Shown here: one piece after another, positions 56,534-64,000 of the stretch | Layout of the letters: the number at the start of each line of letters is the position of its first letter | Numbering within the stretch: the first letter of the stretch is position 1 | Source of the DNA: an uncultured Bacilli bacterium | GTDB lineage: Bacteria > Bacillota_I > Bacilli_A > RF39 > UBA660 | Direction: 5' to 3' | DNA: 64,000 nucleotides | Assembly (NCBI GenBank): GCA_934167935.1 | Contig: CAKPMH010000001.1 | Span: forward strand, 1-64,000 | The notes under the pieces: generated by a model | The model's database searches: none | Told to the model about the DNA's origin: nothing | Seen by the model: only the letters and a program-made list of their open reading frames with translations | Position numbers and translations under genes: made by a program

Positions 56534-57121
56534 CTAATCTATATCAAATTTATTTATGACTATTTTTGATAAAAAGAATGCTACTATTAATATAAAAATT
56601 AATTTTATAATTACTGTAATATCTGTTATACTTTCTACAAATGTTGTTCCAATAAATCCCCAGAAATATACAATTGATATTTTAGCAATAATTGTTGCAA
56701 GTAAAAATTTTTTATATTCTAATTTTGATAGTCCTGCTCCTATGTTTATTGAAAATGCTGGTGTAAATGGTATTGCCATTATTATAACTAGTTTTGAAAA
56801 ACTTATATTGCTTATTATATTCATAAGTTTTTTTGTTCTTGGCTTATTATCTATATTATGATAAAGTTTTTTACTAACACCTTTTCTAAATATAAAAAAG
56901 CTTAATTGACATCCTGCTACTGTTGCTATCCACGACAAAATAAATCCCATAAAGTTACCTAATACTATCATATTTAATGCTATAAATAAAGCAAGTGGTA
57001 AAATAGGGATTATTGATTCTAGTACTATTACAGAAAATCCAACTAATATACTTATAAAAATATTATTATTTAATACTATTTCCTTTAAAAAAACGATCAT
57101 GTCTTGTATCATATTTTGCAT
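56534..57121 (-). CDS. TVP38/TMEM64 (VTT domain) family membrane protein
   Basis: A 195-aa protein with five or six membrane spans. It has the VTT/DedA-like core: SVIVLESIIPILPLALFIA, the glycine-containing GNFMGFILSWIATVAGC and the second half AIPFTPAFSINIGAGLS, with the conserved FxPxF-like turn. Relatives are lipid scramblases or flippases. An in-frame ATG four codons earlier overlaps the GGTGAT site, so the later ATG is chosen. It lies 9 bp upstream of rmuC. Confidence 0.8.
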   Translation of the reverse strand: MQNMIQDMIVFLKEIVLNNNIFISILVGFSVIVLESIIPILPLALFIALNMIVLGNFMGFILSWIATVAGCQLSFFIFRKGVSKKLYHNIDNKPRTKKLMNIISNISFSKLVIIMAIPFTPAFSINIGAGLSKLEYKKFLLATIIAKISIVYFWGFIGTTFVESITDITVIIKLIFILIVAFFLSKIVINKFDID

Positions 57122-57178
57122 TTTTATCACCATTCTTTATTATTATAATACATTTTTATTTTTTTTTAAAGTCATTAT

Positions 57179-57204
57179 AAAAAAAAGGAAGTTAATCTTC
57201 CTTT
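57179..57204 (-). terminator. terminator of the rhodanese gene
   Basis: AAAGGAAG and CTTCCTTT form an 8-bp stem, followed on the minus strand by eight T, overlapping the gene's end. Confidence 0.85.
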
Positions 57205-57485
57205 GTAAGTAACCATTCTTCATATCCACCATATATATTTGTAACATCATATCCCATATATAGTAATATTTCACATGCTTTTTTACTTGTCATTCCACTT
57301 CTACAATATAAATAATATTTTTGATTTTTTTGTAAATATTTTTGTGGTGCTGTTATTATCTTTTCAAATGGTATATTTATTGCATTATTTATATGATTAT
57401 TATTATAATTTTCTATACTTCTTATATCTATAATATTAGCATTTTTATTTTTTAATAAATCTTTAATTGATATACTTGGTATCAT
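57192..57485 (-). CDS. rhodanese-like sulfurtransferase
   Basis: A 97-aa single-domain rhodanese: NIIDIRSIENYNNNHI is the family start and the catalytic Cys sits in the loop YCRSGMTSKKA. Single-domain members handle persulfides or thiosulfate; the partner is unknown. An in-frame GTG three codons earlier is possible, but the ATG has better spacing to GGGTGG. It is monocistronic. Confidence 0.88.
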   Translation of the reverse strand: MIPSISIKDLLKNKNANIIDIRSIENYNNNHINNAINIPFEKIITAPQKYLQKNQKYYLYCRSGMTSKKACEILLYMGYDVTNIYGGYEEWLLTKED

Positions 57486-57544
57486 ATTAACCACCCATTA
57501 TATTGTATGCAATTTATTTTTTATAATAAGTGATTTAGTTTATA

Positions 57545-57568
57545 GAAAAAATAACATTTCTGTTATTT
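57545..57568 (-). terminator. terminator of the VirD4-like gene
   Basis: AAATAACA and TGTTATTT form an 8-bp stem with a GAAA tetraloop, followed on the minus strand by six T. Confidence 0.8.
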
Positions 57569-59818
57569 TTAATCATCTTCATCGTAGAAGAAATCATCAA
57601 AAAATTGATCATCAGTTATTTCATCATCTTCATCTTCAAATTCATAGTTATCAACAACCTTATTTGTTTCTTCTATTTTATTATCTATGAAGTCATTTTT
57701 TTCTTTTTCTAACTTAATTGTATCTTTTTTATCTGATTCAATTTTTTTATCTTTAGATTGTTTATTTTCATTCTTATTATTTTCAGTTTTTTTAGTATCT
57801 GATTTTTTACTTTCTGATTTTTTAATTGGGCTGTTTTCTTCTTTTTTACTAATTTCTTGTTTAATATTTTTCTCAGATGTTTGTTTCTTTTTCTTTTCTT
57901 GTTCTTCTTTTTCTTTTCTTTCTTCTTCTTCTAGTTCTGCTATTTTAGCATCTATTTTTGCTACTAAATCGTCTACATTAAATCCGCCTGGTTTTCTATC
58001 TTCTTTTGGTCCAAATAATCCTGGAGGTGGAAACATTCCTGGCATTGTAGCAGATGGTGATTTAGTATCTTTTGGTCCACCATTTAACATATCATTTATT
58101 TTTTGTTCTCTTTGTTTTTCTACAAAGCTTTTTAAATCAAATATATTTACTGTTTGTCTTTTTCTTGTTGGGTAATTTGCTTTTTCTTTACTCATTCCCC
58201 ATTCAATTTTCCAATCAAATTTTAATTTTGTTTTGAATGGACGCATTCTTGATCTTAAAATTAAAGCGTCTTCTTCTTTAAAATTTTGTAAATCAGTAAC
58301 CGTTATAAGTGGTCTAGAGTCAGTTTTATCATCTTTTTTAGATTTAACTTCACCACACATTTTACTAATTTCTTCTAGAGCTGCAAGTTCTGTACTTAAT
58401 ATATATATTGTATTACCGCAGTTACCTCTTATTGTTTCTGCTTTTTCTTTTCCATATACATCGTTTAATTGTGAGAAGTTTTGAATTATAAATGATAATT
58501 TAATATTTCTTGAACGTGCTGCTGATACCATTGCATCTACGTCACTTAAAGGTGGCATGTTTGCAAATTCATCTAGTAAGAAATTAGTTCTGTATTTTAG
58601 CTTTCCACCTTGATTTTCTTGAGCTACTCTAACAAGAGTTTCATAACATTGCTTTAAGAATATTGTAACAAGTGAATGATATGTCTTTTTTTCATCTTGA
58701 ATTACAATAAATACAGCAGTTTTATTTCTTCCAATATCTTCCATATCAAAATCATTATGAGCTAACATTTCTGATAATGTTTCACGTGATGAAAATAATT
58801 GAATTTTTTGATTAAATACAGATAATATACTACCTTTTGTTTCATTTGGTGCAGTAATTGTAGCATTAACTTTTATGCTTTCAGTTGATGTTGTTGGTTT
58901 AGAACTAAAGTATTCTTTTATATAAGTTGTTCCTCCAATTTTATTTTCTCCAACCGTTGCCATATAATTTATACTGTTTATATTAATTTCATCTTCTTTT
59001 GCATCTTGGAAAAGCGAAAATGCCAATCCTGCAAAATAATCTGCTGATGTGTTTTCCCAGAATGGATCTTGTCCTTTATTATTTTCATCATAAAGAATAT
59101 TTTTAGCTAAATCCTCTAGAAGTTCTATTGCTTTATCTTTATTACCTTGTTGATATAATTTATATGGAATTGAGAATGGATTCCAACAATTTCCTTTTTC
59201 TGGTTCACGGAAATTTAATAATATTATATTATATCCTCTTTTTTCTAGTTCCTTTGCTGTTCCTTCATATAATTCACCTTTAGGATCGGTAATTATCATT
59301 GATTCTCCAGCTTTTGCCATTACATTTATAAATGGAAATGATATAGCTTGTGATTTACCACTACCTGTTGAACCTATAATCATATTATGGTATCCACCAG
59401 TATCTACCCATATTTCTTTTCCATTATTATATATTGGAATTCCACCTTTTTCAATGTTATCATCTGTTGGTTTAATAACAACTATTCCAGGAGATTTTTT
59501 CATTTCTTTATCTTTACACCATCTAGAATAACCTTTTTCATCTTTTTTTCCTACAGCTACTCCTAATCCTTTTTCTCTTTCAAAAAAGTATGATGATACA
59601 CTTGCTACTGCAAATATTAAAATTGCTGTAAATAAAATCAATACTAATATAATTTTATCTGATGTAAAAATTGGAAATGGATTTAATCCATGAAGTGTTC
59701 CATCTTCAAGAATTGAAAATGCATTTAAAACACCTATAGATAAAATATAAAAGCAAAATATTACAAATATCACAAATATTAATATATCTTTGGGTTCTGC
59801 TCTAAATTTTAATTTCAT
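57569..59818 (-). CDS. VirD4/TraG-like type IV coupling protein
   Basis: A 749-aa ATPase that in conjugation systems links the DNA-protein substrate to the secretion channel. It has two N-terminal membrane spans (about 12-35 and 55-75), Walker A IIGSTGSGKSQAISFPF near 145 followed by the family-typical TDPKGELYE, Walker B in FLLDEFANMP near 412, and SFIIQNFSQL near 450. The C-terminal 150 residues are an unusual highly charged Lys/Glu tail ending in acidic residues, possibly for substrate recruitment. It has its own promoter, downstream of the VirB4-hydrolase-lipoprotein unit. No relaxase gene is in the window. Confidence 0.88.
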   Translation of the reverse strand: MKLKFRAEPKDILIFVIFVIFCFYILSIGVLNAFSILEDGTLHGLNPFPIFTSDKIILVLILFTAILIFAVASVSSYFFEREKGLGVAVGKKDEKGYSRWCKDKEMKKSPGIVVIKPTDDNIEKGGIPIYNNGKEIWVDTGGYHNMIIGSTGSGKSQAISFPFINVMAKAGESMIITDPKGELYEGTAKELEKRGYNIILLNFREPEKGNCWNPFSIPYKLYQQGNKDKAIELLEDLAKNILYDENNKGQDPFWENTSADYFAGLAFSLFQDAKEDEININSINYMATVGENKIGGTTYIKEYFSSKPTTSTESIKVNATITAPNETKGSILSVFNQKIQLFSSRETLSEMLAHNDFDMEDIGRNKTAVFIVIQDEKKTYHSLVTIFLKQCYETLVRVAQENQGGKLKYRTNFLLDEFANMPPLSDVDAMVSAARSRNIKLSFIIQNFSQLNDVYGKEKAETIRGNCGNTIYILSTELAALEEISKMCGEVKSKKDDKTDSRPLITVTDLQNFKEEDALILRSRMRPFKTKLKFDWKIEWGMSKEKANYPTRKRQTVNIFDLKSFVEKQREQKINDMLNGGPKDTKSPSATMPGMFPPPGLFGPKEDRKPGGFNVDDLVAKIDAKIAELEEEERKEKEEQEKKKKQTSEKNIKQEISKKEENSPIKKSESKKSDTKKTENNKNENKQSKDKKIESDKKDTIKLEKEKNDFIDNKIEETNKVVDNYEFEDEDDEITDDQFFDDFFYDEDD

Positions 59819-59850
59819 GTAAATACCTCCAATAGATTTAAACTATTCTA

Positions 59851-59879
59851 ATTATATCATAAATTTTTATAAATAAACA
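59851..59879 (-). promoter_or_regulatory. promoter of the VirD4-like gene
   Basis: TGTTTA (59874-59879), a 17-bp spacer ending in TGA and a perfect TATAAT (59851-59856). Extended -10, weak -35. Confidence 0.55.
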
Positions 59880-59889
59880 TTTTTTTAAT

Positions 59890-59913
59890 AAAAAAAGACT
59901 ATTTTAATAGTCT
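59890..59913 (-). terminator. terminator of the VirB4-hydrolase-lipoprotein unit
   Basis: AGACTATT and AATAGTCT form an 8-bp stem, followed on the minus strand by seven T, at the end of the lipoprotein gene. Confidence 0.8.
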
Positions 59914-60637
59914 ATAATTTATTTCTTTTTTTATTCAAATTTAATGCATATAATATTATTACTAAGATAAATAAAAATGGAATTATAATTAATAAAATAG
60001 TGTCTATATTATTTTTATTATTTTTGTTAATTTTATTTTTTCCTTTAAATTGTTCTAATACGTTATCACTTAAATTAACTTCTATCGTTTTTTCTTTTGT
60101 ATTTTTATCATATTTCCAAGTACATGTATTTGTTTCATTGTCACAATAATCAGCATTTGAACTTATAATTTCATTATAAAATTGAATATTAATATTTAAA
60201 GAATCTGCATTAAATATTGCATCAAAGGAATCGCTTTTATCAAATAGTGGAGCACCGTTATAAGTTCCAATTGTATATATTTTATATAAGCCATTTACTT
60301 TTTCTGTGAATATTGAATTATACATTTGTTGGAATTCATACATGCTATTTATTTTATTTATATCATTATCTTTTCTCTTTAAATTATAAGTTAAAATATT
60401 ATTCTTTATTTCGTAACTTGAAGTAAAGCCATATTTTTCTAGTTGTTGTTTAGTTGCTTCTTTTCTATTTTCAGCGAATTGTTCTAATGACATGTCAAGA
60501 TTACTAATTTCAGAACCATCAAAATTTATAACTACTTCTTCATTCATTTTTTTATTTTCGTCAATTATAATATTGTAATTAATAGTGCATCCACAAAAAA
60601 GCAAGCAACAAAGACAAGTAATTATATTTTTTTTCAC
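59912..60637 (-). CDS. lipoprotein with C-terminal membrane span (secretion locus)
   Basis: A 241-aa protein. The N-terminus MKKNIITCLCCLLFCGC looks like a type II signal peptide, although the lipobox is slightly irregular (FCGC). The mature start CTINYNIIIDENKKMNEEVVI resembles the LppM/DUF3153 domain of other lipoproteins. Residues about 212-232 are a second hydrophobic span followed by a basic tail, giving an unusual double anchor with the domain outside. Two Cys residues (YCDNETNTC) could form a disulfide. It lies 11 bp after the wall hydrolase gene, so it is probably part of the secretion apparatus. Confidence 0.7.
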   Translation of the reverse strand: MKKNIITCLCCLLFCGCTINYNIIIDENKKMNEEVVINFDGSEISNLDMSLEQFAENRKEATKQQLEKYGFTSSYEIKNNILTYNLKRKDNDINKINSMYEFQQMYNSIFTEKVNGLYKIYTIGTYNGAPLFDKSDSFDAIFNADSLNINIQFYNEIISSNADYCDNETNTCTWKYDKNTKEKTIEVNLSDNVLEQFKGKNKINKNNKNNIDTILLIIIPFLFILVIILYALNLNKKRNKL

Positions 60638-60648
60638 TTTATCACCCT

Positions 60649-63144
60649 CTATTCCCCTGCTTTACGTGTTGTATTAGCTGTTATATTATACACTTTTTCA
60701 ATTTCTGATGTAGTTAAACTATTTGACTTATTGCAATAAGAATCTCCACAAAATGTCATATGTAGGTGTGATGCCCATGATCCCGTATCTGTTGCGCTAC
60801 CTGAAGCATTTCCTATAAAACCTAAAAGATCACCTTGAGCTACTTTTTTTGAACAATTCTTTGCTGGACAATAAGAGACAATTCCAACCATATGTGTTAA
60901 AAAGATATAATTAATATTTTTACCATTATATTGAAATGGAGTATCTAATTTAATTTTAACTGAATATGCAGTTTCATCACAACCTTTGTTTAATGTATGT
61001 CCCCATTCAGAATATACCAGTGTTCCATTTACTGGGGAATATATTGGAGTTCCCATATTAGCTAAAATATCAATTCCATTATGTTCATAAACATATTTAT
61101 ATATACCATCTGTTGGAGTTGCTGGCCATGCAAACATTGAACTATAATTTTTCATGTTTCGTAAATTTGAATATTTAAAATTTTTAGGGTGTGCTCCTAA
61201 TGAATAATTTGTACTAGAATCTTTAGGATAAATAAAATCATTCTTATTTATTTTTCCTTTCTCATTCCAATAGTTAATTGCAATCGCAGGGTCTGGTTGT
61301 TTATCATATGTAACGCCATTTGAACAGGTATTAGCACTTCCATTACTACTAGAACCATTATTATTAGTATTAAAGTTTGTTTCTTCGCTACTTGTATTAG
61401 ATGAATTTTGACAAACTTTTGCTGTATCAAAAATTGAAGTTTTTGATTTTAATTTTTCTAGAGTATCTGTTGGATCAATTCTTTTATTTTTTGAATTTTT
61501 TAATCCAAAATGTAAGTGATTTCCGGTACTTGCTCCTGTTGTTCCAACTATTCCTATTTGTTGTCCACCTTTTACAACATCTCCAACTTTGACAGCTGGT
61601 AAAACTTGTTGGTGCATATATTCTGTATAATAATCGTACTTACCATCACCATCTAAGTCATGTCCTATTACAGCCCAATTTCCTGTTGAGTTACCATATT
61701 CACTAGTTACGACAACGCCATCTGCAACCGCATATATTGGACTTCCACCAGGCATTGCTAAATCTACACCTTGATGATTTGTTGATCCTACTCCACCAGG
61801 ACTTTTTCTTTTTCCAAAGCCAGATGAAACAGTATAACCTTCATCAAGAGGAAATCTGGTATTACAGCTTCCACCTTCACCAGGAGTATATTGGCAAAAT
61901 TCTTTTAATGCATAAAGTTTTATTTTAGAAAACCATTCGATATGGTTATTTGCGTGGCTAATGCTTACTGCTGATTTTCCTGTTGACACTTGATTTTGTG
62001 CATATTTTAAATATTCATCAGTCCCTAAACTTTTTATTATTTCACCATATTTTTTACCTTCAAGAGCTTTTTTCTCACAAAAATTTTGTGTATAATCAAC
62101 AAAACCTGTTTGTGCAATATCTGCTGCATTGTTTATCTCACCAGAAAAATCATTTTCAACTAAAAATATATCTTCAACACTTTTATATAATTCCTTTGCT
62201 TTTGCTAAATTTACTTCATTTAATGCATCTTTATAATCTATTGCGCCAGATTTGGATATATTGCTTGCTTTTGAATAATACCAATACGTGCCAGATCCTG
62301 TTTTATAATATTTACATCCAGCATAAACATCACACCATGCTTGATTGTATGTAGATGATTTAACTGTTATATGTTTTTTTTCAGAATTGTATCCTCCTGT
62401 TTTAAGTGCATACGATTTTGCAATAACAATTTGTGCCTTTGAATATTCTTCCTTACCTTCTAAATATAAATTACTTCCTATTTCAGCATACACAACACCA
62501 AGAATATAATCTTCCAATGACAAATTTTGTACAGCATATGAACCATCATCTAATGTTAAGTCAACTACGGTATTATTTATATTACATTTTTCATCGTAAT
62601 ATCCTAAAGATGACGATTTAGAGTTTTCATCATCATCATCATATGCTTTCCACAAAATTGGAATAATAATGATTAATATTAATACACCAATTATTATAAG
62701 TACATATGGATTTTTAAGTAAAAATGCAGCTATTTTTTTTGTACCACTTACTATTGCTTGTTTTGCCTTTTCCTTAGCTGCAGTTCCAATTTCTTTTCCT
62801 TTTTCTTTTAATCCATTCCCTATGTTAGATAATCCACCATTTTGTTTTAATGGATTTAATTTATCTAATTTATTTTGTTTTTGTTCTGATTGCTCTTCTT
62901 CATCAGTATCTTGATTTGGTATTGTTGTTTTTTTTACAATTGTATTTACATTTCTTTGTCTAAGTCTATTAACGGTATTTTGGCTTCCTTTATTTTCTCT
63001 TCTAATATTTCTTATTTGATTATTAATATTTTGTGTATAAAAATCTTGATTTTCACTTTCTATTTCTTCTTCAGGCATTTCTTCATATGAAGGAGTTTCA
63101 TCTTCTAATTCATCTATTTCATCATCAAAATCTCTATTATCCAA
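60649..63144 (-). CDS. multi-domain cell-wall hydrolase: SpoIID domain plus two M23 peptidase domains
   Basis: An 831-aa protein. Residues 1-143 are cytoplasmic, acidic then basic; a membrane span follows (about 144-168). Outside come a SpoIID/LytB-type domain (LSLEDYILGVVYAEIGSN to VKSSTYNQAW, about 195-290), an M23 peptidase domain (NHQGVDLAM near 454 and GNHLHFGL near 540) and a second M23 domain (EHNGIDILA near 685 and SHLHMTF near 790). Both M23 domains keep their H-x3-D and HxH zinc ligands. SpoIID enzymes cut glycan strands and M23 enzymes cut peptide bridges, so it could open the wall for a secretion channel, as VirB1/CwlT-type enzymes do. It sits directly after the VirB4 gene. Confidence 0.85.
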   Translation of the reverse strand: MDNRDFDDEIDELEDETPSYEEMPEEEIESENQDFYTQNINNQIRNIRRENKGSQNTVNRLRQRNVNTIVKKTTIPNQDTDEEEQSEQKQNKLDKLNPLKQNGGLSNIGNGLKEKGKEIGTAAKEKAKQAIVSGTKKIAAFLLKNPYVLIIIGVLILIIIIPILWKAYDDDDENSKSSSLGYYDEKCNINNTVVDLTLDDGSYAVQNLSLEDYILGVVYAEIGSNLYLEGKEEYSKAQIVIAKSYALKTGGYNSEKKHITVKSSTYNQAWCDVYAGCKYYKTGSGTYWYYSKASNISKSGAIDYKDALNEVNLAKAKELYKSVEDIFLVENDFSGEINNAADIAQTGFVDYTQNFCEKKALEGKKYGEIIKSLGTDEYLKYAQNQVSTGKSAVSISHANNHIEWFSKIKLYALKEFCQYTPGEGGSCNTRFPLDEGYTVSSGFGKRKSPGGVGSTNHQGVDLAMPGGSPIYAVADGVVVTSEYGNSTGNWAVIGHDLDGDGKYDYYTEYMHQQVLPAVKVGDVVKGGQQIGIVGTTGASTGNHLHFGLKNSKNKRIDPTDTLEKLKSKTSIFDTAKVCQNSSNTSSEETNFNTNNNGSSSNGSANTCSNGVTYDKQPDPAIAINYWNEKGKINKNDFIYPKDSSTNYSLGAHPKNFKYSNLRNMKNYSSMFAWPATPTDGIYKYVYEHNGIDILANMGTPIYSPVNGTLVYSEWGHTLNKGCDETAYSVKIKLDTPFQYNGKNINYIFLTHMVGIVSYCPAKNCSKKVAQGDLLGFIGNASGSATDTGSWASHLHMTFCGDSYCNKSNSLTTSEIEKVYNITANTTRKAGE

Positions 63145-63164
63145 AATACCACCACCAGACTATT

Positions 63165-64000
63165 TTATAATCCACCACCTGATCCAAATGAATCTAATTC
63201 TTGTTCAGTTGCGATTACTTCTATTTGCATTCTTCTACTTCCACAAACAAATAATGCTTCTCCTTGATTATAATGTTTAATATTTTCTTTTTCATTATCA
63301 TTTAAATCTATTAATTTTGCTAAGTCTTCAACTGCTTGTTTTTTTAATCCCATAACCAAATAATATGATGCATTATCAAATATAGCTTTTCCTTGTGTTA
63401 TAACATTTGGATCGCTAAAATCACTTGGTTGTTGAGTTATTATAATTGTACCCGTATTATATTTTCTAGCACGTCTTTGAATTTGTGCTAAGAAATCAGC
63501 TCCAAGTGTATTATTACCAGATAATAATACATGTGCTTCATCTACAGATAATACAGTATCTATTCTTTTATCTAAAGTAAGTCCCCATGCATATTTAAGA
63601 ATGTTAAAGAAAAGTGCATTTCTTATATTAGCATCAGCATTCATAAGTTCTCTAATATTAAATACTATAAATTTACTTTTTGGTTCTATTGTTGTATGTC
63701 CATCAAAATAATATTTTAATTCTTTAACAAGTGGTCTTACTTTCATTTCAAGCATTTCCATTACATCTTTTTCATGTGTTTTTTCAGTCATTGATGCAAG
63801 TCTTCCTCTTATTGTTGCATATACATCTTTAAATGTTGGATAATCGATTGACTTAAATTTTGTAAAATCTGTTTCAAAATTCATTCCAAATCTTCTATAT
63901 GTTTCTGTAACAATTTCTGTAAACATATTTAATATATCTTCTGTGATTGAAGGATCATAATACTTCATAAATGCTTTTATACTTTGAAGAGTTCTAGTAA
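63165..64000 (-). CDS. VirB4/TraE-like secretion ATPase, C-terminal part (cut by window edge)
   Basis: Open to the window edge, so the start is not seen; the frame continues upstream of the first Met as TRTLQSIKAF. The visible 278 residues are the C-terminal half of a VirB4-type ATPase: the Walker B VLSVDEAH, the following QIQRRARKYNTGTIIITQQ and the final GEALFVCGSRRMQIEV. Walker A lies beyond the window. VirB4 energises assembly of type IV secretion channels. It ends 20 bp before the wall hydrolase gene. Confidence 0.88.
   Translation of the reverse strand, partial: TRTLQSIKAFMKYYDPSITEDILNMFTEIVTETYRRFGMNFETDFTKFKSIDYPTFKDVYATIRGRLASMTEKTHEKDVMEMLEMKVRPLVKELKYYFDGHTTIEPKSKFIVFNIRELMNADANIRNALFFNILKYAWGLTLDKRIDTVLSVDEAHVLLSGNNTLGADFLAQIQRRARKYNTGTIIITQQPSDFSDPNVITQGKAIFDNASYYLVMGLKKQAVEDLAKLIDLNDNEKENIKHYNQGEALFVCGSRRMQIEVIATEQELDSFGSGGGL

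Noticed and set aside
57569..64000. Calling the locus an integrative conjugative element
   Set aside because: No integrase, relaxase, att repeats or cargo genes are in the window; only the secretion part is supported.

Overview
The window is a stretch of very AT-rich bacterial chromosome (roughly a quarter G+C by eye). Gene families, TGG-coded tryptophan with TGA used as a stop (pcrA), Shine-Dalgarno sites of the AGGTGAT/GGAGG type and synteny fragments (rimP-nusA-ylxR-infB, scpA-scpB, yqeG-yqeH, lon near spoVID-ysxE) all point to a low-GC Firmicute of the Bacilli/Erysipelotrichia type, probably an uncultured gut lineage. The exact taxon is inference. RNase Y plus RNase J, a tyrosine T-box and ClpP/Lon fit this. 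Most genes lie on the minus strand; only nine are on the plus strand.

Layout. 1-4.7 kb: a small membrane-anchored EIIB-like protein, pyruvate kinase, an unknown membrane protein, RNase Y. 4.8-9.7 kb: a 1477-residue protein with a type IV prepilin N-terminus and many beta-type repeats, with a lipoprotein gene just upstream. 9.8-16.1 kb: RNase J, GAPDH and a uridine-kinase-like protein, ClpP, ribosomal protein S4 with a structured leader. 16.1-24.9 kb: a decayed glycine-rich surface-protein fragment, a HerA-type ATPase, YqeH/YqeG, a nucleotidyltransferase, a 52-aa membrane protein, PcrA, CysE, ScpA/ScpB. 24.9-35.9 kb: an Asn/Gln-rich tail-anchored protein, a heterodimeric ABC exporter, a T-box-controlled HAD-deoC-tyrS operon, RbfA, a hybrid histidine kinase, an acyltransferase and a Nudix hydrolase. 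35.9-42.2 kb: infB-ylxR-nusA-rimP, a CPBP protease, a phosphoesterase, a zinc-ribbon protein, tRNA-Ala and tRNA-Leu. 42.2-47.8 kb: a TagGH-like exporter, PrsW, a Cys-rich surface protein with 59 Thr-Asn dipeptides, and a CotD-like protein. 47.8-57.5 kb: Ffh, YsxE-like and SpoVID-like spore-coat proteins, an unknown 420-aa protein, Lon, a YjdF-like protein, RmuC, a TVP38 protein and a rhodanese. 57.5-64 kb: part of a type IV secretion-like locus (VirD4, a lipoprotein, a SpoIID plus double M23 wall hydrolase, and VirB4 cut by the window edge).

How it fits together. Much of the window is housekeeping (translation, RNA decay, protein quality control). The accessory content is envelope biology: the prepilin-like giant protein, the Thr-Asn repeat protein, two ABC exporters, two intramembrane proteases and the secretion-like locus. 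The SpoVID/YsxE/CotD set suggests that the organism forms spores or descends from spore formers. Promoters are easy to read: many minus-strand genes have an extended -10 (TGATATAAT), often directly behind or inside the terminator of the preceding gene.
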